NCBI RefSeq assembly: GCF_904849725.1
Contig: NC_058518.1
Location: 413,113,081-413,177,080, forward strand
From: Hordeum vulgare subsp. vulgare
Taxonomy: Eukaryota > Streptophyta > Magnoliopsida > Poales > Poaceae
Length of the DNA: 64,000 bases
Direction of reading: 5' to 3'
The notes under the pieces are model-generated. The model worked only from the letters and a program-made list of their open reading frames with translations, was not told the origin of the DNA and made no database searches. Positions 30,578 to 42,500 of the stretch are shown here, piece after piece; position 1 is the first letter of the stretch, and each line of letters begins with the position of its first letter. A program made the position numbers and the translations under genes.

Positions 30578-31376
30578 TGACTATTCAAAAATTCTCCGTT
30601 CTCTTTTGCGATTCGAAAAGGTTTGTCAAGGAGACTTGATCAACCACACTGACGGATTTCTTTCGATGACCATGAGATGGATGAATCGAGGAGTCGCAAA
30701 CCTCTGTTCCAAGCTTTCACTTTAGGTTGCTTAGAAGAAAAATGATAGAGTTAGTTTAGTTTTCCCTGTTTTCTGTTTTAGCATCTGGTAGAAAAGTACC
30801 CCGAAAATAAAAGTTCTCCGAACGCCGTGAAAATCTTGTATGATTTTTTTGGATTTTTTGAAAAATTCTGAGACAAAGAGCTTGTCTGGGGGCTGCACGA
30901 GTGGGCCACAAGCCCTGATGGCGCGGGCACCCCCTGGCCGCGCCACCCAGGCTTGTGGGGCCCACAAGCACCCCCTCCACTCACTCTTGCTCTCATCTGG
31001 TTCTCCTACCTCCAGAAAAAAATCGTTTCGTAGCTCAAACCCGTGTTCTTGCTCCTCTTGCTGGGATTTTCGATCTCTTTGCTCAAAGCACCGTTCTCTG
31101 AACTGTTTTGGGGAAATTACTCCTTGGTAAGTGACTCCTCCATTGGTCCAATTAGTTTTTGCTCTAGTGCCTTATACTTCGCGTATTTTTGTTGCCTTGG
31201 TGACCATGTTCTTAAGCTTTGCATGCTGATTTTAGCTGGTCCCAAGTAGTTTTGATGCGTAAGATGGCCTCTAGGCACTTGTGGGAGTATTTGCTACGAG
31301 TTTCGGTGAGCCTTATTCACTTTTCCTTAGAGTCACTAAAAGTTTCAGAAATTTTCAGAGATAGAAAAAGGAAAAG
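30578..31376 (+). other. Noncoding segment with an LTR-like promoter module and possible 5'-UTR intron
   Basis: From about 30795 to 31025 the order of words parallels the LTR U3/R: AAATAAAAGTTCT, then GTGGGCC, a GGCCGCG segment, GGCTTGTGGGGCCCAC, then AAAAAAATC. After it come a donor-like TTG with GTAAGT (31127) and an acceptor-like TTTTCAG (31358), 18 bases before the ATG of the Athila ORF. This may be the remains of a separate promoter and leader, or the acceptor region of a spliced RNA. Confidence 0.5.
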
Positions 31377-32446
31377 ATGAGGAGGTTCTCAAGAGGCTCT
31401 TCAAGCCGTGACCCCAAGGATGATGGGAGTGAGAATAAGCCCAAGTATCTGGTCCCTCGAGTCGCAGAAGTTCGAGCGTGCGAGTGGCCAGGCGACGTGT
31501 TCTTACGCGCCGCTGGAATTTATGAGGACTTTTATCACTTGGTGGAAAACGAGGCCTTACCGCCTTCGTTGAAGATAAGTGTCTGCAATACCTCCTCCTC
31601 ACTAATATCTTCGTAGAAAGCTTTAACTTCCATCCGAGGAAGAATCCTCCTATGGTTGAGTTTATACTTTATGATATCCCCTAGCACATGTCACTCCAGG
31701 ATTTTTGCAATGTTTGCAAATTACCTTATGTTGGGGATATTCATGAACCTCGTCCACGGGACTTGGAAGCTTTCATCGGTACTATTGTTGTAGGAGAGGA
31801 GAGAGGAGTGTCTTGCGCTAGAGCTGCTAGCATTCATTTTCCCGTGCTTCGGTACTTCTCATTATTTGTGGGAAAATGTTTGATTGGCCGTGGGAAGGCT
31901 GGGTCACTTAGTTCCCCAGATCTTGCGGTCTTGCACGAAGCCATTTATAACGATAAAACTTATAGCTCGGGCGCTATAGTAGCTCAACGGTTGAACCTGG
32001 ACCATTCTAAAGGTGTTGTCTATGGAGGTATCTATGCTACCCGTCTTGCTTGACACTTTGAGATACCTATTAGACTGGACGAGGAAGAAGAGATTCTTCT
32101 TCCCGAGAGATATCTAGATTACAATAGCATGGTTCGCCATGACTTTCTTGATAGAGATATAAATAGAAGGATGATTTATAACCTGGTATTTAGTTAGGGT
32201 ACTCGTGGGACTATTACTTTGCCTGCTCCTTCTTTGTTCAATCTTCATGCAGGCACGTACATTATTATGCCCTCGGACATCTACGCATATTGGGCCTTGG
32301 CCCAACCACAGGTGCCCGTCCCCGAGCCACCAGTCGAGTACTAGACGCTAGTTTATCAGTGGGAGCCAGAGGAGCTCACACGGCAGTGGCATCCTCGGTC
32401 CACTCCGGAGTACCCCGGAGCTGGTTATTTCCCTCCTTGGGAGTAG
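31377..32446 (+). pseudogene. Athila ORF (Athila ORF-1 family, in the env-like position)
   Basis: The first frame (31377-31616) reads KYLVPRVAEVRACEWPGDVF. After a frameshift near 31610 it continues in another frame: NPPMVEFILYDIP, TAG, MSLQDFCNVCKLPYVGDIHE, then FPVLRYFSLFVGKCLIGRGK. It passes TGA at 32051-32053, TAG near 32196 and TAG near 32342, and ends PPWE and TAG at 32444-32446. The block matches my memory of the ATHILA ORF-1 family, a protein of unknown function that follows pol in these elements. Confidence 0.75.
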
Positions 32447-34390
32447 ACCAACTTAGGCCAAAAGCCTAAGCTTGGGGGAGTACGTGTTCTCACCGACTTT
32501 ACATTCTCGCTTATGCTTTCACTTTGTTCGTCGGTGTTCACACTTTGCCACAATATCATCCATGCTAGTTTATTTTGTTTTTCTCGTTTTCTTTTCGTGT
32601 GTCTGTCTAGTTTGAAAAAACCAAAAAGATTTTCTTTTTCTTCTTTTGTTTGTTGGGAGCTTTCCCGTGTAAATAGTTTTCTTTTTCTTTGGGTCAAGGT
32701 AGAAGACCATGTTTACAATGTTTAGTGGCTTTTGCATGCATACCTGTTTAGCTTTCAAAGAACCATATTATTTTGCCTTCTCCTTTGTGTTTGCCTGCAG
32801 ATTCCAGCATTCGTCCAATGCACGAGCACGCTTATTATTGTTCACATCGTTCGGTCGTGCAAGTGAACGGAAATAATGACGATACATGATGAAGTGATTG
32901 AGCCTGGAAAAGCTGGTATGAACTCGATCTATTTTGTTTTTGTAAATATGACTAGCTCATCATGCCTGATTCAGCTTTGTTGTGAGAGAAACATGTTTGC
33001 AATGACAACTTAGAGACCGTAGTTGCTTACGCCATGCTTACTTAGCTAGGAGTTTATAATGGTTTGTCTTGGATGCCCACATGAATGTTGAGATGACTAT
33101 GATGTAGTATGATAGGATGGTATCCTCCTTTGAATGTTTCAAGTGGCTTGACTTGGCGCATGTTCACGCATGTAGTTGAAACAAAATCAACATAGCCTCT
33201 ATGATGTTCATGTTCATGGTGATTTATGTCCTACTCATGCTTGCACTCAATGTTAGTTAATCTCAATGCATTTTGATGACTGTTGTCACTCTCTAGTTGG
33301 TCGCTTCCCAGTCTTTTGCTAGCCTTCACTTGTACTAAGCGGGAATACTGCTTGTGCATCCACTCCCATAAACCCAAAGTTGTTCCATATGAGTCCACCA
33401 TACCTACCTATGTGCGGTATCTACCTGCCGTTCCAAGTAAATTTGCATGTGCCACTCTCTAAACCTTCAAGAAATAATATGTTTTGCATGCCCGAACCGC
33501 TCATGTGGTGACAGGGGGCTATTGGTATCTTCCATGCTAGGCGTGTTATCCTCGATATGTGTTTATTCACTATCATTCATGAGAAAGGGGCTGGTAATTG
33601 GAATTCCCAGCTCCATGCTCAAATCGAAAAGATAATTGCAAACAAAACTCCCCCAGGATTGAGGTTGGTATGGACGGTACCCGAGGATTCGGCTAGCCGT
33701 GGAGTGTGATTGATTGGTGGTGGGGGAGTCAAAACTTTACTTTTCTGTTTGGGAACCGCCTATAGCATGTGTAGCGTGGAAGATGTTGAGAACTCTTAGT
33801 CATTGCGTTGACAATGAAAGCATGCCACCCAAAATTATTATCTTTGTTTTCAAAGCTTGAGCTGTGGCACCTCTGCAAATCAATGCTTCCCTCTGCGAAG
33901 GGCCTGTCTATTTATGTTCCTGTTGAGTCATCCTCCTCTTATAAAAGCACCAATTAGAGAGCACCTCTGTCGTTTTTATGCTTTGCTTTTAACTGTGTTG
34001 AGTATGACTGTGACTGGATCTTCATTGCCTTGAATTACAATGTTTAGTCAGCCCTTGGTCTTTGAAGGTGCTCTGCATTTATGTTTTGTGGTCTCAGAAA
34101 GAGCTAGCGAGATACCATCTATTCGTACTACTTCATGATTGTTTTGATTGAAGTGTTGACGTTTGTGACTTACTATTATTTGCTCGCTAGCTGATTATGC
34201 CATTGATATGAGTTTACCGTGAGACCTAGATGTCATTTTCTTATGTGGTTTGCTTGTGATCTTGCTGAAATTCTGGTTATGAGTTAGACATAGTTGCAAC
34301 AACAAGATCAAACAGAGTTCGTCAAAGTTTTTCTTTTGTCTCTTTTAGTTTTTCAACTGAACTGCTTGAGGACAAGCAAGGCTTTAAGCA
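32447..34390. other. Long 3' noncoding region of the Athila-like element
   Basis: It starts with AAGCTTGGGGGAGTACG (near 32468), a second polypurine-like word, then T-rich sequence. No supported ORF on either strand. Long unconserved tails of this kind are usual for the family. Confidence 0.65.
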
Positions 34391-34399
34391 TGGGGGAGT
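34391..34399 (+). promoter_or_regulatory. Polypurine tract of the Athila-like element
   Basis: TGGGGGAGT directly before the 3' LTR start TGATACG. Confidence 0.8.
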
Positions 34400-35721
34400 T
34401 GATACGTCTCCGTCGTATCTACTTTTCCGAACTCTTTTTCCCTTGTTTTGGACTCTAATTTGCATGATTTGAATGGAACTAACCCGGACTAACGCTGTTT
34501 TCAGCAGAATTGCCATGGTGTTGTTTTTCTGTAGAAATAAAAGTTCTCGGAATGACCTGAAAATTTACACAGAATTTTTCTGGAATTAATGAAAAATACC
34601 TGCGCAAAGATCCACTGGAGGAGGTGTGCCAGTGGGCCACAAGCCCCTGGGCCGCAGCCACGACCCTAGGCCGCGCCGTGAGGGCTTGTGGGGTCCACGT
34701 GGCTCCACCGCCCCCAAACTCAGCTCTATTTATTCCATCTCGCCCGGAAAAAAATCAGAGAGAAGGATTCATCACGTTTTACAATACGGAGGCGGCGCCA
34801 CCTCCTATTCTTCATTTGGAGGGCAGATCTGGAGTCTGTTCCGGGCTCCGGAGAGGGGAAATCGTCGCCACCGTCATCATCAACCTTCCTCCATCGACAA
34901 TTCCATGATGCTCTTCACCGTTCGTGAGTAATCTCATCGTAGGCTTGCTGGGCGGTGATGAGTTGGATGAGATCTATCATGTAATCGAGTTAGTTTTGAC
35001 GGGGACTGATCCCTAGTATCCACTATGTTCTGAGATTGATGTTGCTACTACTTTGCCATGCTTAATGCTTGTCACTAGGGCCCAAGTGCCATGATTTCAG
35101 ATCTGAACCTATTATGTTGTCGCCAATATATGTGTGTTTTAGATCCTATCTTGCAAGTTGTAGTCACCTACTATGTGTTATGACCCGGCAACCCTGGAGT
35201 GACAATAGCCGGAACCACTCCCAGAGATGACCATAGTATGAGGAGTTCATGTATTCACCAAGTGTTAATGCATTGGTCCGGTTCTTTATTAAAAGGAGAA
35301 CCTTAATATCCCGTAGTTTCCATTAGGACCCCGCTGCCACGGGAGGGATGGACAATAGATGTCATGCAAGTTCTTTTCCCTAAGCACGTATGACTACATA
35401 CGGAATACATGCCTACATTAGATTGATGAACGGGAGCTAGTTACTTATCTCTCCGTGTTATAGCTATTACATGATGAATCACATCTGGTATACTCATCCA
35501 TCACCGATCCACTGCCTACGAGTCTTTTACTACTAGTCCTTGCTACGTTACTTTGCTGCTACTGCTGTTACTTGCTGCTGTTGTCGCTAGTGCTGTTACT
35601 TGCTGCTGCTGTCACTACTGTTGTTCCTTGCTACTGTTGTCACTACTGCTGTTACTTTGCTGTTACTTGTTGCAAGAATTTTCTGGAGGCGGTGTGGGGA
35701 AGAATACTCCCCCGTCCACGT
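34400..35721 (+). repeat. 3' LTR of the Athila-like element, last part missing
   Basis: It matches 26125-27446 closely and stops at CCACGT, where the Sirevirus-like LTR begins. About 262 bp of LTR end are absent. If the break is an insertion, CACGT is the expected target duplication. Confidence 0.85.
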
Positions 35722-36289
35722 TGAAAGTGCAGTCATGCCCTTAATCGTGTTTTGGTGTTGCTGACAACACACATATAATTAATTAATCACTAATCCCTTT
35801 TAAGCTATTGTGAATGATCATGTGTTGATAAGGACAAGCTCATGTGCTAAAAAGGACAAGATCAAGACAAGCATTCCTGAGCACTACATGCTTGATTCTT
35901 GTGGATGTTCACATGGTGGACAAATGAAGATGAATACATAAGCTAGGCTTTCCACATTGTGTATGGGAGAGCTACTTGAAGACTTCATCATGTCTTGCTT
36001 TCAACTTGAGCCAATAAGGAACAACAACATCAAGCTCAAGTGAAAGGGCTAACTCAAAGGTATCAGTCCCTTTGACGTTAGTGGTGCGGAGTGATTATCA
36101 GCGAATAAAAGTATACACTCAAGTATGGATCATCGGTACCCTTTTATAATTCTTGAGTCTTTAGGGATCCCGCACTATTAAGAGGGGATCACAAGTTTAG
36201 CAATGAACTTGCTCAAACTACATCTCCACTGTTCTGCTCATACCACATATCCACTGCTCTGCTGTTATCTGTAATCGGAACCAATGCCT

Positions 36290-36690
36290 CGGACATCCGG
36301 CTTCCTCCGGACGTCCGACTGCGTCGGAAATCCGGAATCCTATACCAGAGAAATCAGAGCCATATAACTCGGACTTCCGGCTCCCTCCGGACGTCCGAGG
36401 GCCGGACGTCCGACCAGCTTCGGAAATCTGGAACTTTGCACCAGAGAAACTTGAGCCATATAACTCAGACGTCCCACCAATTTCAGAAATCCGGAATCTT
36501 GCACCAGAGAAGTTTTAGTCGAATAACTCAGACTTCCGGCTTCCTCCGGACGTCCGGTCCCTGTTCAACTACATAGTGGTTCCAGATATATATACATCCC
36601 TCGGACGACCGACTTCTGCCGGACGTCCGACTCCTTGTGGACGTCCGGACATCCGAGAACTGTCGGATGTCCGACCACTGTCAGACTTAA
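36290..36690 (+). repeat. Cluster of CGGACGTCCG palindromes in the LTR U3
   Basis: The 10-bp palindrome CGGACGTCCG occurs about five times (near 36311, 36390, 36404, 36547, 36619), with many one-base variants. It is mixed with a roughly 60-100 bp imperfect unit containing GCACCAGAGAA and CATATAACTC. It lies just upstream of the TATA box. Confidence 0.8.
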
Positions 36691-36721
36691 GTGACCCCAA
36701 CGGCTGTTTTACTCTCCCCAC

Positions 36722-36729
36722 TATATATA
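36722..36729 (+). promoter_or_regulatory. TATA box of the Sirevirus-like LTR
   Basis: TATATATA followed by a C-run, about 40 bp downstream of the palindrome cluster. Confidence 0.6.
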
Positions 36730-37690
36730 CCCCCCCCCCTCCCACTTCGTGAGAGGGTGCCCAACACAGCCATATCCTCATAAAACACATTTCTACCTCA
36801 CACACATTTGCTTACACCAAATCTTAGATCCCAAGAGCATTTGTGAGCCCCTTTGAGAGTCTTTCCAATCAAAAGATAGATCGTCTCCCTCTCCTTCTCT
36901 CAACCCAAGCTATTTGAGATTTGAGCAATTTTTGAGCATTCCCCGTGATCTTGTTACTCTTGGAGGTTGGAGACTCCTAGGCGGTAGGAGTTCTTCGGAG
37001 AGGAATCAATCCGTGTGATTACCCCCCGGAAAAGTTTGTGAGGGTTTGGAAGCCACCTCAAAGGCTTACCACTAGTGGTTGAGAAACGCTTTCGTGGTGT
37101 TATCTCAAAGGGAGAATAGGGTGAGCCTTCGTGGCGTTGGTGTGCCTTCGTGGTAACATCCACCTCTCTAATGGTGACTAGCTTCCCTCCAAGGAAGTGA
37201 ACATCGGGATACATCTTTGTCTCAGTGACCTTGGTTATCCTTAACCCTAACTCCTTACTTGTGGTTTACTTGTGTTACTTGAGCATACATACATTGCATA
37301 TTGTTTGTGCTCATTATATTGTGTTGGCTATTTCTTTGTACAAGATTAATCGTTCAAGCATACCCTCTATATCCACACGTTCACACTTGCAGCTTTTGAT
37401 ATATCGTGTGCTATAGTGTGATCTAGTATCTTGTGTCGTTCACCTACTTGTCGTGTGATATAGCTCAAGTAAGTTTGTGTAACTTACTTGTGCTTGTTAG
37501 TAACTATATTGTGTCCATCTTGGTAGATCGTGTTGTTGATACACGTTGCAGTGTCTAGTGCATTTAGGATTTGTGTTTGACAAGTATCCTCTTAGTTTAT
37601 TTCCGCATTAGGTTTAAGCCAAATCCGAAGAAGTTTTTAAATAGCCTATTCACCCCCCCCCCCTCTAAGCGTCATCGAGGTCTTTTCAAT

Positions 37691-37702
37691 TGGTATCAGA
37701 GC
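37691..37702 (+). promoter_or_regulatory. Primer-binding site for initiator tRNA-Met
   Basis: TGGTATCAGAGC, a perfect match to the usual copia site, two bases after the LTR end. Confidence 0.92.
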
Positions 37703-37745
37703 AAGGTCTCTCTTTAATTAGGTTTCACGACCTAGAGAGTATCGA

Positions 37746-37849
37746 TGTCGACTATTGGATTAGTGCACAATGACACCTTTGACTTTGATAATCATGATAC
37801 ACTCCTACTCAATGGATCCTGTGGGTTTACCGATTACTACCACACTTAA
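37746..37849 (+). pseudogene. gag N-terminus of the Sirevirus-like element
   Basis: An ATG 43 bases after the primer site starts MSTIGLVHNDTFDFDNHDT, typical of the start of a copia gag. The frame soon reaches foreign sequence and a TAA. The exact junction with the gypsy fragment lies somewhere in 37795-37850. Confidence 0.6.
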
Positions 37850-38091
37850 AATTGAATTATACCCATGTTTGCATAGACCATATTTTCTCATATCCTCATA
37901 ATGTTCATAGATCTTTGTTCGATGAGAAAGAACGCATACAGTTTCAACATAGGCAATCATGAGACAATAAATTCCATTTATTCATGATGTTATTACAATC
38001 TCAGGGACTTCTGTTACAAAAATTTCACTCCATGATCTCATGAAAAACAAGAGTGCTTCAGATTACACTAATTGCCGCGGTCAAAACTTAA

Positions 38092-39252
38092 CTACTCCTT
38101 CTTAGCTTTCTTCCTTTGTGGACAATCGCTGGCAAAATGTCTTGCTTCCTTGCAACAAAAGCAAATGATTTCTGACAAGTCTCGAGGCGTCTTAGTGGTT
38201 GCGTTTGCTCCTTGGGTTCCCGGCTTCCTTCCTGAGCACATGTATTTGTGGTGGCCAAACTTCATACACTTGTAACATCTGACATGACTCAGGTCTATGT
38301 CTGCAGAGATTTGGTTCTTCTGAGGGTACTTGTTCTTCTTTCCGGTCTCCTTTATCTTGGCCAGTTCTTCTATTTCAAGTGGATCAAACTCCACTTCTTC
38401 CATCGGGAAGTTTCCCAGATACTCTTGGCTTCTCTTCGTGCAGTCTTGTGAATAATGTCCTTCTTCTCCACATGAGTAGCATGCATTGGAGAAAAATCTG
38501 GTCACACCTTGTCCATCAGGGTCTTCAATATTTTCGTTCATCACCGGTTCTTCTAGAATCTTCTTCTTGAGGGTTTCCTTTACTGCATCTTTCTGCTGCT
38601 TGACAACTCGTTGCACCTTGGGGTAAATGTGACACCGAGATGGGTAGTGGGTGGTTCCCTCACAAAGGAAACAAGTCACCTGACTACTTGGGCACTCCTC
38701 GGCTGGGTGATTTTCTTCGCAATGAGGGCATCCACCCTTGTGTTCTTCCTGGGTGTGTCCTATTTCTCCACAGATCTTGCATGCACAGGTCTTCTCCTTC
38801 GGATAATCATAGCACTTCCGAATGAGACGGGATCTTAACAGAGTCTTCTTGAATTCTTCCCAACTTTCTGCTCCACTAAATCCTTGTATGGCATGGTGCA
38901 TTTTCCACCAGATAGCAGCACTTTGGGTAAAGTACTAGAGAGCGTGTTCCACTTCATGCTTCCTTGAGATCAAGTTGCTCCCGAAGTGGTTCTCCATGTT
39001 CTGAATCCATATCTCAGCCTCCAGTTGGGTCATTGGTCCAGAGACTACAAGTCCAGCTTCATACTCCATCTGGTAGGGTTGAGGTTTTGTGGATGAGATG
39101 GGTAAGAGAGGGAGGGAGATGCACACAATACAAACAATATTTTTGAGAATAGGTTTTATTTGTGGCCGTCGGAAAACACACACCAATGAAGGTTCACAAT
39201 TCATCGTATCTAACGTGGCTACATAAAAGGGGTTTGGACTTCTAATGGTCAT
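38092..39252 (-). pseudogene. gag with six zinc-knuckle-like motifs
   Basis: Two minus frames in the same phase, separated by one TAG (38935-38937). The upstream part has the gag helix block MTQLEAEIWIQNMENHFGSN. After the stop come AAIWWKMHHAI and SWEEFKKTLL, the end of the capsid domain. The 269-codon part then carries four canonical CX2CX4HX4C knuckles (CFLCEGTTHYPSRC, CYSCGEEGHYSQDC, CYKCMKFGHHKYMC, CFCCKEARHFASDC) and two variants before them (a CCHH and one with a shortened loop). It ends in a basic KKAKKE tail. It would bind RNA. Most plant gypsy gags have one or two knuckles. Confidence 0.72.
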
Positions 39253-39542
39253 ATAATTATCCGGACACTTCAGGGTCTTCGAATCCTTCGGGTCTTGAGA
39301 GTCTTCAATTGGTGCAGTTTCAACTGCATGATGAAATCCTCTTTACTTTGAAGTGGGAGTCGGTTGATCCTTCACGTGGTCAAAGGGGAAAGGGCGTTGT
39401 CTAACTATTGGAGGTGAGAGAGAACATTTGATGAAATCAGAAGAGATGAGAAGTGAAAGGTGTTCTCGAAAATAAGATTTTTTTGAGAGATCCTATCCTA
39501 AGAAATTTCCAGTTTCTAGGGTCACGTCCTACAGTCAACATG

Positions 39543-39555
39543 TGCTCTGATACCA
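39543..39555 (-). promoter_or_regulatory. Primer-binding site for initiator tRNA-Met
   Basis: Minus strand TGGTATCAGAGCA, four bases inside the LTR end. Confidence 0.88.
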
Positions 39556-39559
39556 TCTC

Positions 39560-42500
39560 TGTAGCGACCCGACTCAAGACGAGTCAAGCCTCTGTGTTAC
39601 TGTGCCATCCCTAGATCAGTATGCTGGCACACACAGTACACCAATGTATATATCAAAGTGCAATCACATGTAAAATAGCGTAAAACTGATATATACCTTA
39701 ATTATCTCAGCGGAAGCAGTCAAGGGAGTGGAGTCCCAATAAACACCAACGGCAAGTTGAGTGTAGACCGTAACCCTGAATCGTACTCTTACTCGTCGAA
39801 GAAAAAGATCTGCAACATAAGACGTTGCAGCCGTGTAGGTCAGCATATTGAATATGCCGGCAAGTCACATATGAGAGGGGGTAAAATATCATCTATACTA
39901 TATGCATATATGGCAGGTGGGGCTGTAAGTTTTAGCATAAAGCAAATTTTCTCCTACAACAAGAGGGGGCTAAAAGCAAAATGTTACTACTTTGTTGGTT
40001 GTTAACGAGATGGTTCCGCCAACCAGTTCTCGTACCCGAGTTGTCAATAATTACCCTCATCAAATATATTTAATGGTGTTGAGAAATCCAGATAACTCCA
40101 GTTCCTTTGGCTCAAGTTGTCCATGACCGTGGACATGGCTAATCGATTAGGTTTGAGTACTCTGCAGAGTTTTGCACACGTTCCCCACAAGATTTGATCG
40201 CCTCCGTGTATGTCCTCGCACTTCAGGGTGTTTGAAGACCGGATGATCAAAACATGGTCTTTCAACGGGTCCCTCTGAATCCCTGTCGGTGCCCATCCAT
40301 TCCTACCGTTCGTCTACATCTGCTAGCACCGCCTGTCCAGAGTCGCCGCGTTGTCCAACCAAGCCAGAGCCCATAATGACTTGTGGCTGTGCAGGTAAGC
40401 CTTGGGTCTTGAAAATATCCGTCCGTCTCTTTGAGCCTGGGTGAAGCTTTCCGCAGGATGACATGGCCTCTCCAGCATCCCGGGCATCCACTAGGTTTTC
40501 CAGGGAGCCGATCAACCGTCCTTCACCCAGTGTTGCATTGCGTCCGAGGTCTTGAAAATCTTGTCTTTAGTCCGGTCTTGATTATAATATCAATCTCGCA
40601 TCACTCGTGGTATACACTCAACCGATAACCCGTCTACTCAAGCATAGCATTAAGAAATTGTCGTCCCGGGGCCAAGTGTCGGGGTTGTTGTGTTCCTACC
40701 ACATGATACTACAACTTATGCTAAAGTTTCCAAGTACCTAGGCAGCATGCAAATTGGGCAAAGAAGGTGATCTACCATGCATCGAAAACATAGGTAAAAT
40801 AACATGATCAAAGATGACTTGCCTGGTGATGTTGACGAAGAAGAATTTCTCGAGAAAATAACTTGATAGACTACTCGCCACTCTCCGATGAAATCTATAT
40901 AACAAACATATCATCCACATAAGCACTCATACTAGCAATCATTCTAGCAATCAAAACAAAAGAGAGAGCGAATAGGAAATCCAAGAGAAACTTCAAATAA
41001 GATTAGGGAGTCTTCTACTACGTCAAACACTAAATAGTTTTGTCTAACAGAAAAAATAACAAGAAACTAAGATATAAGTTTAATAAGGTAAAATAAAATG
41101 ATTTTCACAAAACTTTTTGAAAGTAATCCGAAACGGGATTTGAAACAGCGGTGAAAACAATTGCACGTTACTACGGAGCTAGAATTGATTTCATGAAAAC
41201 AAATAAAAATAAAATACAAACTTGTTGCAAAACTACTGTTGAACTAACATAAACAAAACAATAATCTTTCTGAAATAATAAAGTAAATATTTTAAAACAA
41301 TTTACAGAAAAATAATAGCCATAGTCCTAAAAGAGCTAAAACAGAATCTGTTTTGGTAAAAACCCCAATTAAAAATATTTTAAAAAATTTTAAACTTAAA
41401 CTACTGAAAGATATGATCAATAGGAAGTAGCAGCAAAAAGAATCAAATTAAAAGCTATTTTTAAACTCCCGTAATAAGCAAAATAAGCTTTAATTCAAAT
41501 CTGATCTAACTCAATTTTTATAAATGCAAACATAGACAAATTATATATCTACAGAAACTGCATAAAATTTTTGATCCAACGCAAAAGGAATCACGTAATT
41601 CGGAGTTATAGATTAATATATATGAATTTTCTAAGATTGCAATTTTCTGAAAAAACTGCAATACGGGATTTCATGAATCTCACCGGAGTTAGTCGCCGGA
41701 GTTGGAGAAGACGACGGGAAGGTGGCTCCGGTGGCCGGCCGAGGCAGCGGAGGGGTCCAAGCGGGGGAGGAGGGCTCCGGCCGAAGGTTGGTGGTGCCGG
41801 CGGGGCGTGGGGCGACGGGAGGAGGCAGCAGGACCTCCGGCGAGTTCATGTTGAAGATGAACTCCGGCGAGGCGGGGGCTGCGGCTAGAGGCGAGGAGAG
41901 GTATGGTTCTTGGGGAAAATGGATAGAGGAGGGTGTGGGGGTTCTTATAGGGGCGACGGGAGGTGCTGGGAGGGAAAGAGCTTCGCGAATCCCGGAGGTG
42001 GGGATTCCTGTGTCCATGGAAGGAAAAATCTCTGTGACGTGAGAGAGACACAGGAAGAAGATGATCTCCTATTGGGCTAGAATAGGAAAGTGCTTAATGG
42101 GCCAGCTCTTATTTCCATTTAAAAGTGATTCCTTTCCTATTTTTAAAACTAGGAAACTAAAACGATAAAAAGGAAATCAAATCAATTCGAAATAAAGAGT
42201 TTCTATATACTAAAATTATCAAAAAAATAAAATATAGATGATGGGCATTTTTCCACGGCAAAAATAAAAACTTCAGAAAAAATTATTTTCACAAAATTGC
42301 CTAAAAGGTTTATTTTCTTTTGCAAATAATTTTCAAATGACCCTCTAAGTTTTAGGGTTCAAACAACTTTCAAAATGCCCGTGGGTTTGAGGGTCATGTT
42401 CCTCCTCTCTTTTCTGTTTGACACAAAGTATTTCCCGGCATTTCTTGCACGAAGAAAACAAATAAAAATGCAAGAGAATTCAAATGCAAATATCTTCGTT

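Larger units (their letters stand above)
26125..35721 (+). mobile_element. Athila-like Ty3/gypsy element lacking RT, RNase H and integrase
   Basis: A full 5' LTR (26125-27708), tRNA-Asp primer site, gag, protease, a long gap, the Athila ORF, a 1.9 kb noncoding tail, a polypurine tract, and a 3' LTR cut short by the Sirevirus-like insertion. The LTR start TGATACGTCTCCGTCG and the gag type resemble Triticeae families such as Fatima, WHAM and Sabrina (recognition from memory, not resolved further). No RT or integrase sequence lies between 30577 and 31377, so it is a non-autonomous derivative. Confidence 0.85.
35722..37688 (+). repeat. 5' LTR of the Sirevirus-like element
   Basis: 1967 bp from TGAAAGTGCAGTC to GGTCTTTTCA, with inverted ends TTGAAA/TTTCAA. 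A TATATATA box lies at 36722. A C-run near 37652 precedes the end. The primer site begins two bases after. Confidence 0.75.

Noticed and set aside
36290..36690. CRISPR-like spaced repeats
   Set aside because: Repeat spacing is irregular and the sequence lies in an LTR U3 of a plant retrotransposon.
41631..42017. 128-codon minus-strand Pro/Ser-rich ORF
   Set aside because: Inside the R-U5 part of a long LTR, low complexity, with an equally open frame on the other strand.
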